Source of the DNA: Acanthamoeba sp. SK_2022b | Taxonomy: Eukaryota > Discosea > Longamoebia > Acanthamoebidae | NCBI GenBank assembly: GCA_027943245.1 | Contig: JANDJZ010001732.1 | Location: forward strand, 1-28,443 | Direction: 5' to 3' | Length of the DNA: 28,443 bases | Part shown: positions 22,472 through 28,443 of the stretch, in pieces | Layout of the letters: every line of letters starts with the position of its first letter | Position numbering within the stretch: position 1 is the stretch's first letter | Notes under the pieces: generated by a model | Databases searched by the model: none | The model's input: only the letters and a program-made list of their open reading frames with translations | What the model was told of the DNA's origin: nothing | Program-made: the position numbers and the translations under genes

Positions 22472-23004
22472 TCTGTCCGTCCTTTCGAGGGGCGGACTCT
22501 AGCTATTCCTGGAGGAGTTTCAGGGGGTCACGTCAGATGGAATCTGCAAGTTCAATCAGTGCATCATCAATCACATCGGTATCAGAACGAACGTTCTCAG
22601 GGGCGATGTGGCACTTATTCAGAGGGGCGATGACGCCCTCAACCAGTTCAGCAACAGCAGTAATCTTAGACATTTGCATCTTCTTTTCCCTTTTGGTTTA
22701 CACCCGGACGCTGCGAACCCCTGAAAACAGCACCGATCTGAAAGACCGAAGCCACTGACCTGAATCCTTTTGAAACGCCCGCGCGTAATCCTGAGCGCGG
22801 GCGGCAAAGCCGCACGTAAAAGGCGGAGAATGTCAGGACCGATCGGCCCGAGGGGGATCACCCGCCCTGCAGCTCTTGCGAAGGGCGGGGATACGGGTCG
22901 GTCGCCACGGCCAAAGGCCGAGGGTTCGTCTTGACTGGCGACGCCCACTGAGCGGGCGCGACTAGCGCCCGAATGTCCGAGAGTATTCGAGGGGCAAATC
23001 AGAC

Positions 23005-23030
23005 AAAAAAAGGGGCCGCATTTGCGGCCC
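23005..23030 (-). terminator. Rho-independent terminator after the 122-aa gene
   Basis: Minus strand GGGCCGC-AAAT-GCGGCCC followed by seven T, 10 bp after the stop codon at 23041. The gap 22680-23004 holds further GC-rich hairpins and the promoter region of the ParB-like gene, but no gene. Confidence 0.85.
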
Positions 23031-23040
23031 GATTTCTTAT

Positions 23041-23409
23041 CTAAGCAACTCGGCGTTTTGAAGTTTCAATCAGGTCTGCAAGGCCGTCTCTGTCAACGTC
23101 AGCGACTAGGTTTGTCCGGGCGAGGATATGCTGGAAGACGTAAAAGTCATTCGAGTTACGGATGGCAAAGAAAAGCTTATCCAGATCGTCGCCGAAATAA
23201 CGAAGAAGCTTATTCAAAGCAATAATACATATGCTGGGCTCTTCGCCCTGCAGGAAATTATAATTTGAATATCGACGACAAGTATCTCTATGCACGCCCA
23301 TTACGTCAGCAGCCTTTACGCGGCCGATCTGTGCCGATCGCCAATGAACATAATAGCTCAACCGCCTTATTAGCTGGTCGTCCTGGTTGATCTCTGCTGA
23401 CCACGGCAT
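23041..23409 (-). CDS. Hypothetical protein with HTH-like segment (122 aa)
   Basis: The start at 23409 (MPWSAEINQDD) has AGGGG about 9 nt upstream; a start at 23442 is possible. Residues about 34-52 (VKAADVMGVHRDTCRRYSN) look like a helix-turn-helix, followed by a helical region rich in aromatic residues (LNKLLRYFGDDLDKLFFAI). It may be a small regulator. GC content is a little lower than in its neighbours. No family recognised. Confidence 0.55.
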   Translation of the reverse strand: MPWSAEINQDDQLIRRLSYYVHWRSAQIGRVKAADVMGVHRDTCRRYSNYNFLQGEEPSICIIALNKLLRYFGDDLDKLFFAIRNSNDFYVFQHILARTNLVADVDRDGLADLIETSKRRVA

Positions 23410-23587
23410 CCGGTGCAGCCCCCTACGCATTTCACCACACACTGTCGCTTCCCGACCGATGCAAGGAGTGGGGCATCACGATAAGCGTGTGGCCCAACAG
23501 TTGCAGACAGCCCCCCCAGGGCACGGCCCCTGAAAGCGACGGTTGTAGAGTCGGACATTTCTCGCGGCTTGGCTAGTGCCGAAAGGC

Positions 23588-23625
23588 GAAAAAATGCGCC
23601 CAAACGGAAAGAAACGGGCTCATTT
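23588..23625 (-). terminator. Weak terminator candidate after the 128-aa gene
   Basis: Minus strand AGCCCG...TTTGGGCGC followed by ATTTTTT, about 40 bp after the stop at 23664. The stem is short. Confidence 0.3.
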
Positions 23626-23663
23626 CTACAGGCCACTGAAGAAATGATGGCCGTGTCCCAAAA

Positions 23664-24050
23664 TCATACAAGTCTTAATCGGCCCCGCGAGGAAAGCCCT
23701 TCTGAGTAAAGGGTTAATGCAGCGGTCAATATCTGTTCAGGGTTCCAGGACACGATCTCAACCCCGCGCGGCATCGACAGGCTCATGACGTGAAAGAGTT
23801 CCTGGTACGTGGCTTCTGTTCCTCCTGGGTGGCGGAATTCCAGACCGCCGTTCTGTGAGGGTGGCTGATACCTGGTCAATGTGGGGAGGGCGTCAATAGC
23901 GCTGCGCCCCTTGAGGGCCTCGAGGGCGAGCAGCGCAAATGCGTCATATGTGACAGATGTGCCCTCCGCCTCACCAAGGGCGCGGATCCCGGCATCTATC
24001 GCCTCCAGGAAGCGCGGATCAGCGCTCACGGTGACGCGCATTGACGGCAT
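23664..24050 (-). CDS. Hypothetical protein divergent from the transfer operon (128 aa)
   Basis: The start at 24050 (MPSMRVTVSADP) has GGGA upstream; MRVTV at 24041 is an alternative. The N-terminus (RVTVSADPRFLEAIDAGIRA) has a strand followed by helices, reminiscent of RHH proteins but not convincing. The rest is mixed alpha/beta. It is transcribed away from traA, and a palindromic operator lies between the two, so it could be the local regulator of transfer. Function unknown. Confidence 0.55.
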   Translation of the reverse strand: MPSMRVTVSADPRFLEAIDAGIRALGEAEGTSVTYDAFALLALEALKGRSAIDALPTLTRYQPPSQNGGLEFRHPGGTEATYQELFHVMSLSMPRGVEIVSWNPEQILTAALTLYSEGLSSRGRLRLV

Positions 24051-24258
24051 GAACTTATCCCAACTGGCGACGCGCGTGGTTCATAGCGTCGTCTTTTTGC
24101 TTTCGAATGGGGTTTAAGCCCCTCCACATTCCAAAAGCCAGCGGTTTCCAACGGCCAGGCCTTTGAAGGCGCAGAGATTTTTCACCGCCTTGAGGAGTGT
24201 AGCAACCTTTCGGAAATGGCGCAAAAATAGGGCAAGGCTAAGTAGTCCGAAGGTTAAA

Positions 24259-24296
24259 GGGCGTATTTTTACGCCGCCTGACGCAAAAATACGCCC
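24259..24296. promoter_or_regulatory. Operator-like palindrome, copy 2, at the transfer promoter
   Basis: GGGCGTATTTTTACGCC, a 3-bp gap and TGACGCAAAAATACGCCC make a 38-bp dyad. It ends 3 bp before the -35 box of the tra promoter. A related half-site (GGCGCAAAAATAGGGC) lies at 24219-24234. Confidence 0.7.
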
Positions 24297-24299
24297 CTT

Positions 24300-24328
24300 T
24301 TGACCGGTGCTTTTGCCCGACATAAACA
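24300..24328 (+). promoter_or_regulatory. Sigma70-type promoter of the transfer operon
   Basis: TTGACC, exactly 17 nt, TAAACA on the plus strand, about 100 nt upstream of traA and directly behind the palindrome at 24259-24296. The rest of the gap 24051-24429 shows no gene. Confidence 0.65.
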
Positions 24329-24429
24329 CACCGAGACGTCAGAGGTTGCACATCGTCTGTCGTCTGGTGTCGAGGATGAGCCGATACACCAATCTTAACT
24401 ATCGAACGGAAAGAAAAGGGCATCCCTAT

Positions 24430-24771
24430 ATGTTTGCTCGTTTAAGTCAGAAGGCCGCGTTTCCCGCCTTGACCTCGCCAACACCCCAACAGGTGTTGTC
24501 GCTGGGCATGGTGGGTCTTGCAGCTGTGGTTATCGCTACGACTGCAGCCGTTGCCGGTACGGACAACACCTTCCAGCAAGCGGATACGTTCATTACGAAC
24601 TTTATCTCGGGCACAGGCGGTAAAACCATTGCCGGTATCGCTTTGACTTCGGCAGTCATCAATATCGCCATCAAGTTCAACTGGATCTTCTTCGGTTCTG
24701 CGATTGCGGTCGGTCTTGCCTGTGGGATTGGTCCGAACATCGTAAGCTCGTTCTTCACGGGCGTGTTCTAA
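24430..24771 (+). CDS. traA: F-type conjugative pilin precursor TraA
   Basis: The start at 24430 (MFARLSQKAAFPALT) has AAGGG upstream. The 113-aa precursor has a long leader, a first hydrophobic segment (VLSLGMVGLAAVVIATTAAVA) ending in a signal-peptidase site near AVAG (41-43), then a mature chain of about 70 residues with two hydrophobic helices (IAGIALTSAVINIAIK and FFGSAIAVGLACGIG) around a short basic loop. This matches F pilin in size and layout. The pilus subunit is stored in the inner membrane. The frame upstream to 24307 is not needed. Confidence 0.85.
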   Translation: MFARLSQKAAFPALTSPTPQQVLSLGMVGLAAVVIATTAAVAGTDNTFQQADTFITNFISGTGGKTIAGIALTSAVINIAIKFNWIFFGSAIAVGLACGIGPNIVSSFFTGVF

Positions 24772-24915
24772 TCGGGACGCGATCACGGCGTACTTCCATC
24801 ATATACCCGTCATGTTGGAGATGGTGCAGGCAGATGGGAAGGGGTTCCCTCTGTATGCGTTTCATTGTGACTGCAACGCCGTGGTCGCGAACTCACTTAA
24901 CTGAGCGCCTATTCG

Positions 24916-25206
24916 ATGGATCACAAAGACTACTATATTCCGCAACACTTAGACATCCCGACGCGATACGCGTTCTTCACGATGGACGAGTTGCTCGTGA
25001 TTGTCCTTCCGATGGCGTTTGGCATTTTCATAAACCAGTTCGTCGGAAGTCTGATCCTTGGGGGCATCCTCTTGATGCTACTCCGTAAGATCAAACAAGG
25101 CACTTCGATCTCGCAAATATACGACCGGGCATACTGGTTGCTCCCCGCAAAAGTGTTCAACTTCAAAGACACTCCCGGCTCAGAACTCAGGGACCTCGCA
25201 GGATGA
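24916..25206 (+). CDS. traL: TraL, F-type T4SS pilus assembly protein
   Basis: The 96-aa protein fits TraL: a hydrophilic N-terminus (YYIPQHLDIPTRYAFFTMDE), a hydrophobic pair of segments (LLVIVLPMAFGIFINQFVG and LILGGILLMLLRKIK) and a charged C-terminus. It corresponds to VirB3 and sits in the inner membrane with the pilus machinery. The ribosome site is weak. The 144-bp gap after traA carries no gene. Its stop overlaps the traE start by an ATGA. Confidence 0.88.
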   Translation: MDHKDYYIPQHLDIPTRYAFFTMDELLVIVLPMAFGIFINQFVGSLILGGILLMLLRKIKQGTSISQIYDRAYWLLPAKVFNFKDTPGSELRDLAG

Positions 25207-25796
25207 AGATCGAAAACATCCATAAGAATGCCCGTGATGTCGGCAGGAGAAACGCACTTCTATTTGGACTGGTCGGGCTAAGTGTCGCCGCCAATGTCGT
25301 GCTGGCTGTGGGTGTCGTCGGAGCAAGACAGACAATCCTCGTGCCGACCCTAACAAGCGAATTGACCATCAACGGTGGCGGCGTGCCCCGTGACTACCTG
25401 GAGCGACTGGCGCGTGACGCGACTTTCGTATTCCTGAACAGAAATCCTCAGTCTGAAGACTTCTTTGATAAGCAAGTCGAACGGCTGACCACGCCCGAAA
25501 CGTTCCAGGAAATCAAGCAAATGATGATTTCCGAGCGGCTCAACCGTCAAGAAAACAGAGCGTCTCAGGTCTTTTTCCCACAAAGTTTCTATGTGGCCCC
25601 CAAAGAGCTCTATGTCGAAGTCGTCGGACAACTCGACACCCTGAATAGCCGCGAAGTCCTGAAAAGTGAGTACAAGACCTACGGGCTTACATTCGTAAGA
25701 CGCGGTTCTCTTGTTCTTCTTCGAAGCTTCGTCCCTGTCGAGAAAAACGACGAAAAGGGGTCGCAGGTTAAGCCCCGTGAAGAACCGGAATATTGA
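25203..25796 (+). CDS. traE: TraE, F-type T4SS inner-membrane protein (VirB5-position)
   Basis: The 197-aa protein has a short cytoplasmic N-terminus, one transmembrane segment (about residues 17-42, ALLFGLVGLSVAANVVLAVG) and a periplasmic domain with the TraE features (VPTLTSELTINGGGVPRDYL, FFPQSFYVAPKELYVEV). It is needed for pilus assembly in F-type systems. Overlaps traL by 4 nt; stops 1 nt before traK. Family length is normal. Confidence 0.9.
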   Translation: MKIENIHKNARDVGRRNALLFGLVGLSVAANVVLAVGVVGARQTILVPTLTSELTINGGGVPRDYLERLARDATFVFLNRNPQSEDFFDKQVERLTTPETFQEIKQMMISERLNRQENRASQVFFPQSFYVAPKELYVEVVGQLDTLNSREVLKSEYKTYGLTFVRRGSLVLLRSFVPVEKNDEKGSQVKPREEPEY

Positions 25797-25797
25797 C

Positions 25798-26580
25798 ATG
25801 AAGCGTCTGATGCTTGGTGCAGTCGCGGCCCTGGGCCTTTTGGTCCCTGCAGGCGCGACCTTTGCACAATCCGACCCATTCAGTCCTGCTGGCGCGGTTT
25901 CGGCCCCCAGCACCCGTGATGCAAGCGGAGTGCTGCGCGCGGAAAATGGGACATTCGAGGCGGCGGTGTCTGCCGAACAGTTGACGCGGATCTCGATCAT
26001 TGGCGACCGCATCGTCTCCGTGCGAACGCTGCAGGACCCCGATGGCCCGCAAATGTTGGTCGAGGCCGAGGAAACAACCGGCGATGTCTATGTTGGATTC
26101 GACGGGCCGTCGCTGGGGCGAAGCTTCAACCTATTTCTCGTCACGGCGAGCGGCCGGACGCTTCAGGCCAATCTTCATGTTTCGGCGATCGCTGGCCAGA
26201 ACATCAGAGTCTCGGCGGGTGACGCACGCCCTGCAGAGGGTGCCAGTGTCGAGCGGACTGAACGACGCAGCGAATATCTTGAAACGGCGACCGCAATGGT
26301 TCGCGTCCTTTTCCGCAACGAGACGCCCGAAGGAATGCGCTGCAGTCCCCGAAGCGCAGCCGGACGCGATGTCGGCCCTTATTCAATGCGTGTGGTCAGG
26401 ACTTGCGAGGGGGCGGGCCTGATCGGGCAAGAGCTCGTCATAAACAACAAGGCCCAGTCGACGGCGCCTGTCCTCGTTGATCCGTTCCTTGTTGCCGGGG
26501 TTCTGGCTGTTGCGGCTGACCGTGACGAACTCCAGCCCGGAGGAAGCGCCCGCGTCTTCCTCGTCGAGGAGAGCCGCTGA
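25798..26580 (+). CDS. traK: TraK, F-type T4SS outer-membrane-associated secretin-like protein (VirB9-like)
   Basis: The start at 25798 gives a clean signal peptide (MKRLMLGAVAALGLLVPAGA, cleaved near TFAQ). The mature chain contains beta-rich segments typical of TraK (GTFEAAVSAEQLTRISI, FLVTASGRTLQANLHVSAI) and ends with a PG-G-AR-FL pattern. TraK forms the outer-membrane core with TraV and TraB. No separate ribosome site is evident, so translation is probably coupled to traE. The final A of its TGA stop is the first base of the traB start. Confidence 0.88.
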   Translation: MKRLMLGAVAALGLLVPAGATFAQSDPFSPAGAVSAPSTRDASGVLRAENGTFEAAVSAEQLTRISIIGDRIVSVRTLQDPDGPQMLVEAEETTGDVYVGFDGPSLGRSFNLFLVTASGRTLQANLHVSAIAGQNIRVSAGDARPAEGASVERTERRSEYLETATAMVRVLFRNETPEGMRCSPRSAAGRDVGPYSMRVVRTCEGAGLIGQELVINNKAQSTAPVLVDPFLVAGVLAVAADRDELQPGGSARVFLVEESR

Positions 26581-27968
26581 TGTCTGAAGATATGGAGCTG
26601 CCGGGGGCAGAAGACACCGAGGAAATCCTCGGCGATGGCAACGCCAAAGCGAAGCAGCGTAAGCTGATCGTGGGCGGTGTTCTCGTGGCCGGCGTTCTCG
26701 CTCTGACGGGAACCGTGGCGTGGAATATGTTCGCCGATCCTACCGAGCGACCGGCTGACGAAGAAACCTCTGCAAAAATCCTGACGACCGCCAGGGTCGC
26801 CACGGGTAGCGGCCAGAAGCGCGGTGAAGCCGCGGCCGAAGAGTTGAAAGTCAAAGTCGAGCAACTGGACGCCCAGATCTCCGAAGTGAACCAGGAGCGG
26901 GGCGTGCTCTCTATGGAGAACGAAAGGCTCAAGGCCGAACTCGAGGCCGACAGGGCCAACGCCTTGCGCACGATTGCGGTCCTGGAACGCAACGGCGCTG
27001 GAACACCAGCGCCGATAGCGCAGCAAGGCCAGTCTGGACCTCCCCAGCTCATGGTGGCCGGAGAAGGGACAGGGCCGAGAGGTGGACCCGACCCATTCGG
27101 CGGCGCAGCGGGTGGTCCGCGCGGGGGCGGCTATAATGGCGAAGAAGCTAGACCACGCCGCGCACTCAATACGGTCAGGATGGGCGAGGGTGGCGGATCG
27201 ACGCCAGCCAGCACCAGGTCCTCCAACGACCGGGAGGGCGGAACGTCAGGGGCAGGCGGTAACTCGCAGTTCATGAGCCCTGCAGGGCAAGTCTTCGACT
27301 CTCGTAACTATGTGCCGCCGAACGCTTACGCACCGGCCCGTGTCCTCGTCGGCGTCGACGCACAAACGGGCGTGACGACCAACTCTGATCCGAAGCCGGT
27401 CCTCTTTCGACTGACCGGGCCAGCCGTTCACGTCGGCGCCAATGGTCGCTACCAAACCACGGATCTGACAGGATGCATGGTCAACGGCGCCGCTTATGGG
27501 GAACTGTCCTCCGAGAAGGTCTATATCCGCCTTCAGAGGATCACCTGTCCTGCAGGTGAAGGCAGATTTTCCGTGGCCACCGTCGAGGGCTATGCCTCGC
27601 ATCGCGGTAAGGCTGGCGTTCGCGGCAACGTCATCACCCGTGAGGGCGGCCTTACAAGCAGGGCTTTCGTCGCCGGCACTCTCTCGGGTCTTGGAAACAG
27701 CCTCTCGCAATATACGAACTCCCTGAACCGTAACATCGGGATAGGCGAGGGCGGAATCCTATCCTCGCCTCAACTCAACCCCGGCGACCTGGCTGCCGGT
27801 TCGTTGGGATCGGGCGTCGGCGGCGCTGCAGGCGTGCTCTCAGATTACTTCGTCAAGCGCGCTGAACAGTACCAGCCCGTGATTGAGATGCCGACAGGCA
27901 TTGAAGTCGAGCTTGTGCTGCTGACCGGCTTCCAACTGGAACGGCCCGCCCCAGCGCGTCGTCGCTAA
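26580..27968 (+). CDS. traB: TraB, F-type T4SS core protein (VirB10-like)
   Basis: The 462-aa protein has an acidic cytoplasmic N-terminus, a single transmembrane segment at about 29-49 (LIVGGVLVAGVLALTGTVAW), a coiled coil at about 87-135 (KVKVEQLDAQISEVNQERG...), a Gly/Pro-rich spacer, and a C-terminal VirB10-type beta-barrel domain (from VPPNAYAPARVLVGVDAQTG through EVELVLLTGFQLE). It spans inner and outer membrane as the scaffold of the secretion channel. The start overlaps the traK stop by one base. Confidence 0.92.
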   Translation: MSEDMELPGAEDTEEILGDGNAKAKQRKLIVGGVLVAGVLALTGTVAWNMFADPTERPADEETSAKILTTARVATGSGQKRGEAAAEELKVKVEQLDAQISEVNQERGVLSMENERLKAELEADRANALRTIAVLERNGAGTPAPIAQQGQSGPPQLMVAGEGTGPRGGPDPFGGAAGGPRGGGYNGEEARPRRALNTVRMGEGGGSTPASTRSSNDREGGTSGAGGNSQFMSPAGQVFDSRNYVPPNAYAPARVLVGVDAQTGVTTNSDPKPVLFRLTGPAVHVGANGRYQTTDLTGCMVNGAAYGELSSEKVYIRLQRITCPAGEGRFSVATVEGYASHRGKAGVRGNVITREGGLTSRAFVAGTLSGLGNSLSQYTNSLNRNIGIGEGGILSSPQLNPGDLAAGSLGSGVGGAAGVLSDYFVKRAEQYQPVIEMPTGIEVELVLLTGFQLERPAPARRR

Positions 27969-28002
27969 ATCCCCAAACAACAGCCCCGAGAGGGATACCC
28001 CC

Positions 28003-28443
28003 ATGAAATTCCGTAAGCCCAAAAAATCCGAAATCGCCATTGCAGCTGTTGTCGTTGTCGTGGCGGGCGTGGCCGCTCTTCCTGTAAAGTCCGTCGCCGA
28101 CACCTTCCTGTTGAAGGGGCGTCTGCAGAAGGCCTTTCCCGCTGCCTCGATCAGCTCTGTGGATTGTAGCGCTGGCCCAGGCCCCCTTTGCGAAGTTATA
28201 GCCGGGAAAAACGTCTTCTATTCCACACGTGATGCCAAATACGTGGCTGTCGGATCCGTCCTGGATCTCGCGGCGAAGAAGGATCTGACAAACGCAAGGC
28301 TGCGTGAACTCGCCGCCATGCAGGAAGGCGAAGCGCGCATCCTCGGAGAGCAGCGGGCGGAAACGCCTGCGCCTACGACTGCCGGTCCAGCTGCAGCGCC
28401 AGCAGCCGGGGCTAAGGTGGACCTGGCCGAACTGTCCGCTCTG
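28003..28443 (+). CDS. dsbC: DsbC-like thiol:disulfide interchange protein (N-terminal part)
   Basis: GAGAGGG precedes the ATG at 28003; the 147 codons present run off the right edge. Residues 12-27 are a hydrophobic signal or anchor, and 40-105 resemble the DsbC dimerisation domain (LCEVIAGKNVFYSTRDAKYV, VLDLAAKKDLTNARL). An Ala/Pro-rich linker follows; the thioredoxin domain with the CxxC site would be outside the window. DsbC-type isomerases occur in F-type transfer operons, where they help fold cysteine-rich Tra proteins. Confidence 0.8.
   Translation, partial: MKFRKPKKSEIAIAAVVVVVAGVAALPVKSVADTFLLKGRLQKAFPAASISSVDCSAGPGPLCEVIAGKNVFYSTRDAKYVAVGSVLDLAAKKDLTNARLRELAAMQEGEARILGEQRAETPAPTTAGPAAAPAAGAKVDLAELSAL

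Larger units (their letters stand above)
21264..22535 (-). mobile_element. IS3-family insertion sequence, IS407-group type (1,272 bp)
   Basis: Terminal inverted repeats start TGACGTGACCCCC at both ends. The target ParB-like gene is duplicated as GATG (21260-21263 and 22536-22539); a 4-bp duplication is typical of the IS407 group. Two overlapping minus-strand frames encode the transposase. The element looks intact. Confidence 0.95.
19577..22679 (-). pseudogene. Large ParB-like gene (about 610 codons), interrupted by an IS element and frameshifted
   Basis: The 5' piece (22679-22533) encodes 48 residues ending ALIELADSI, then a TGA supplied by the IS end. Beyond the IS the same frame resumes with NSRVGLVNRPVAYEV, then the ParB boxes GGRRFRAL and ENNIREPMTPVHE and an HTH (DDIARMTGARERHVTQ). 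A one-base shift in a T run at 20856-20858 moves the frame; the next segment contains FVGFESYKEAGG and RDLFED, typical of plasmid ParB proteins. A second shift near 20222-20224 leads to the C-terminal piece (internal ATG at 20200, stop 19577). Removing the IS and one GATG copy restores the frame at the insertion. Not functional as sequenced. Confidence 0.85.

Noticed and set aside
23443..24429. oriT near the start of the transfer operon
   Set aside because: Gene order makes the area plausible, but I found no recognisable nic site or traM/traJ-type gene beside it.

Overview
The window reads as part of a large, GC-rich conjugative plasmid from an alphaproteobacterium, probably Caulobacterales (Brevundimonas-like). 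That host guess is an inference from the RepC-type initiator, the F-type transfer genes, codon usage and small plasmid families I recognise; there is no rRNA, tRNA or host gene to confirm it.

Positions 1-13,700 are an accessory block of short operons, mostly on the minus strand. It holds an LPD29-domain protein, RadC, a HigBA-type toxin-antitoxin pair, a DUF5983-like protein, a degenerate serine-recombinase-like protein, an XRE regulator, a run of very small proteins, a plasmid SSB, a membrane-anchored Mrr-like nuclease, ArdC antirestriction protein, a secreted SNase-type nuclease and many unknowns. SSB, ArdC and RadC are typical cargo of the region that enters a recipient first during conjugation. 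At least eight of these operons start behind a related GC-rich hairpin leader, three of them very similar over about 110-140 bp, and two operons are separated by copies of a roughly 250-290 bp repeat.

Positions 13,670-18,150 are the replication and maintenance core, on the minus strand: a small regulator with ribbon-helix-helix (RHH)-like segments, then repC, an 84-aa gene, a 378-bp array of exactly 42 contiguous 9-bp units, parA, a 196-aa candidate ParA partner and an 87-aa gene. A candidate antisense RNA and a 35-bp inverted repeat lie upstream of repC. The 9-bp array is the most striking element in the window: it keeps perfect phase between repC and parA and looks like a centromere or iteron field of a kind I do not recognise.

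Positions 18,387-23,409 hold a lytic transglycosylase, a large ParB-like gene broken by a 1,272-bp IS3-family element (4-bp target duplication GATG) and by further single-base shifts, and a small unknown gene. Positions 24,430-28,443 begin an F-type type IV secretion operon, traA-traL-traE-traK-traB-dsbC-like, running off the right edge. Its promoter is flanked by a palindromic operator that recurs in front of the RHH-like gene near 18,150, suggesting one regulator links maintenance and transfer.
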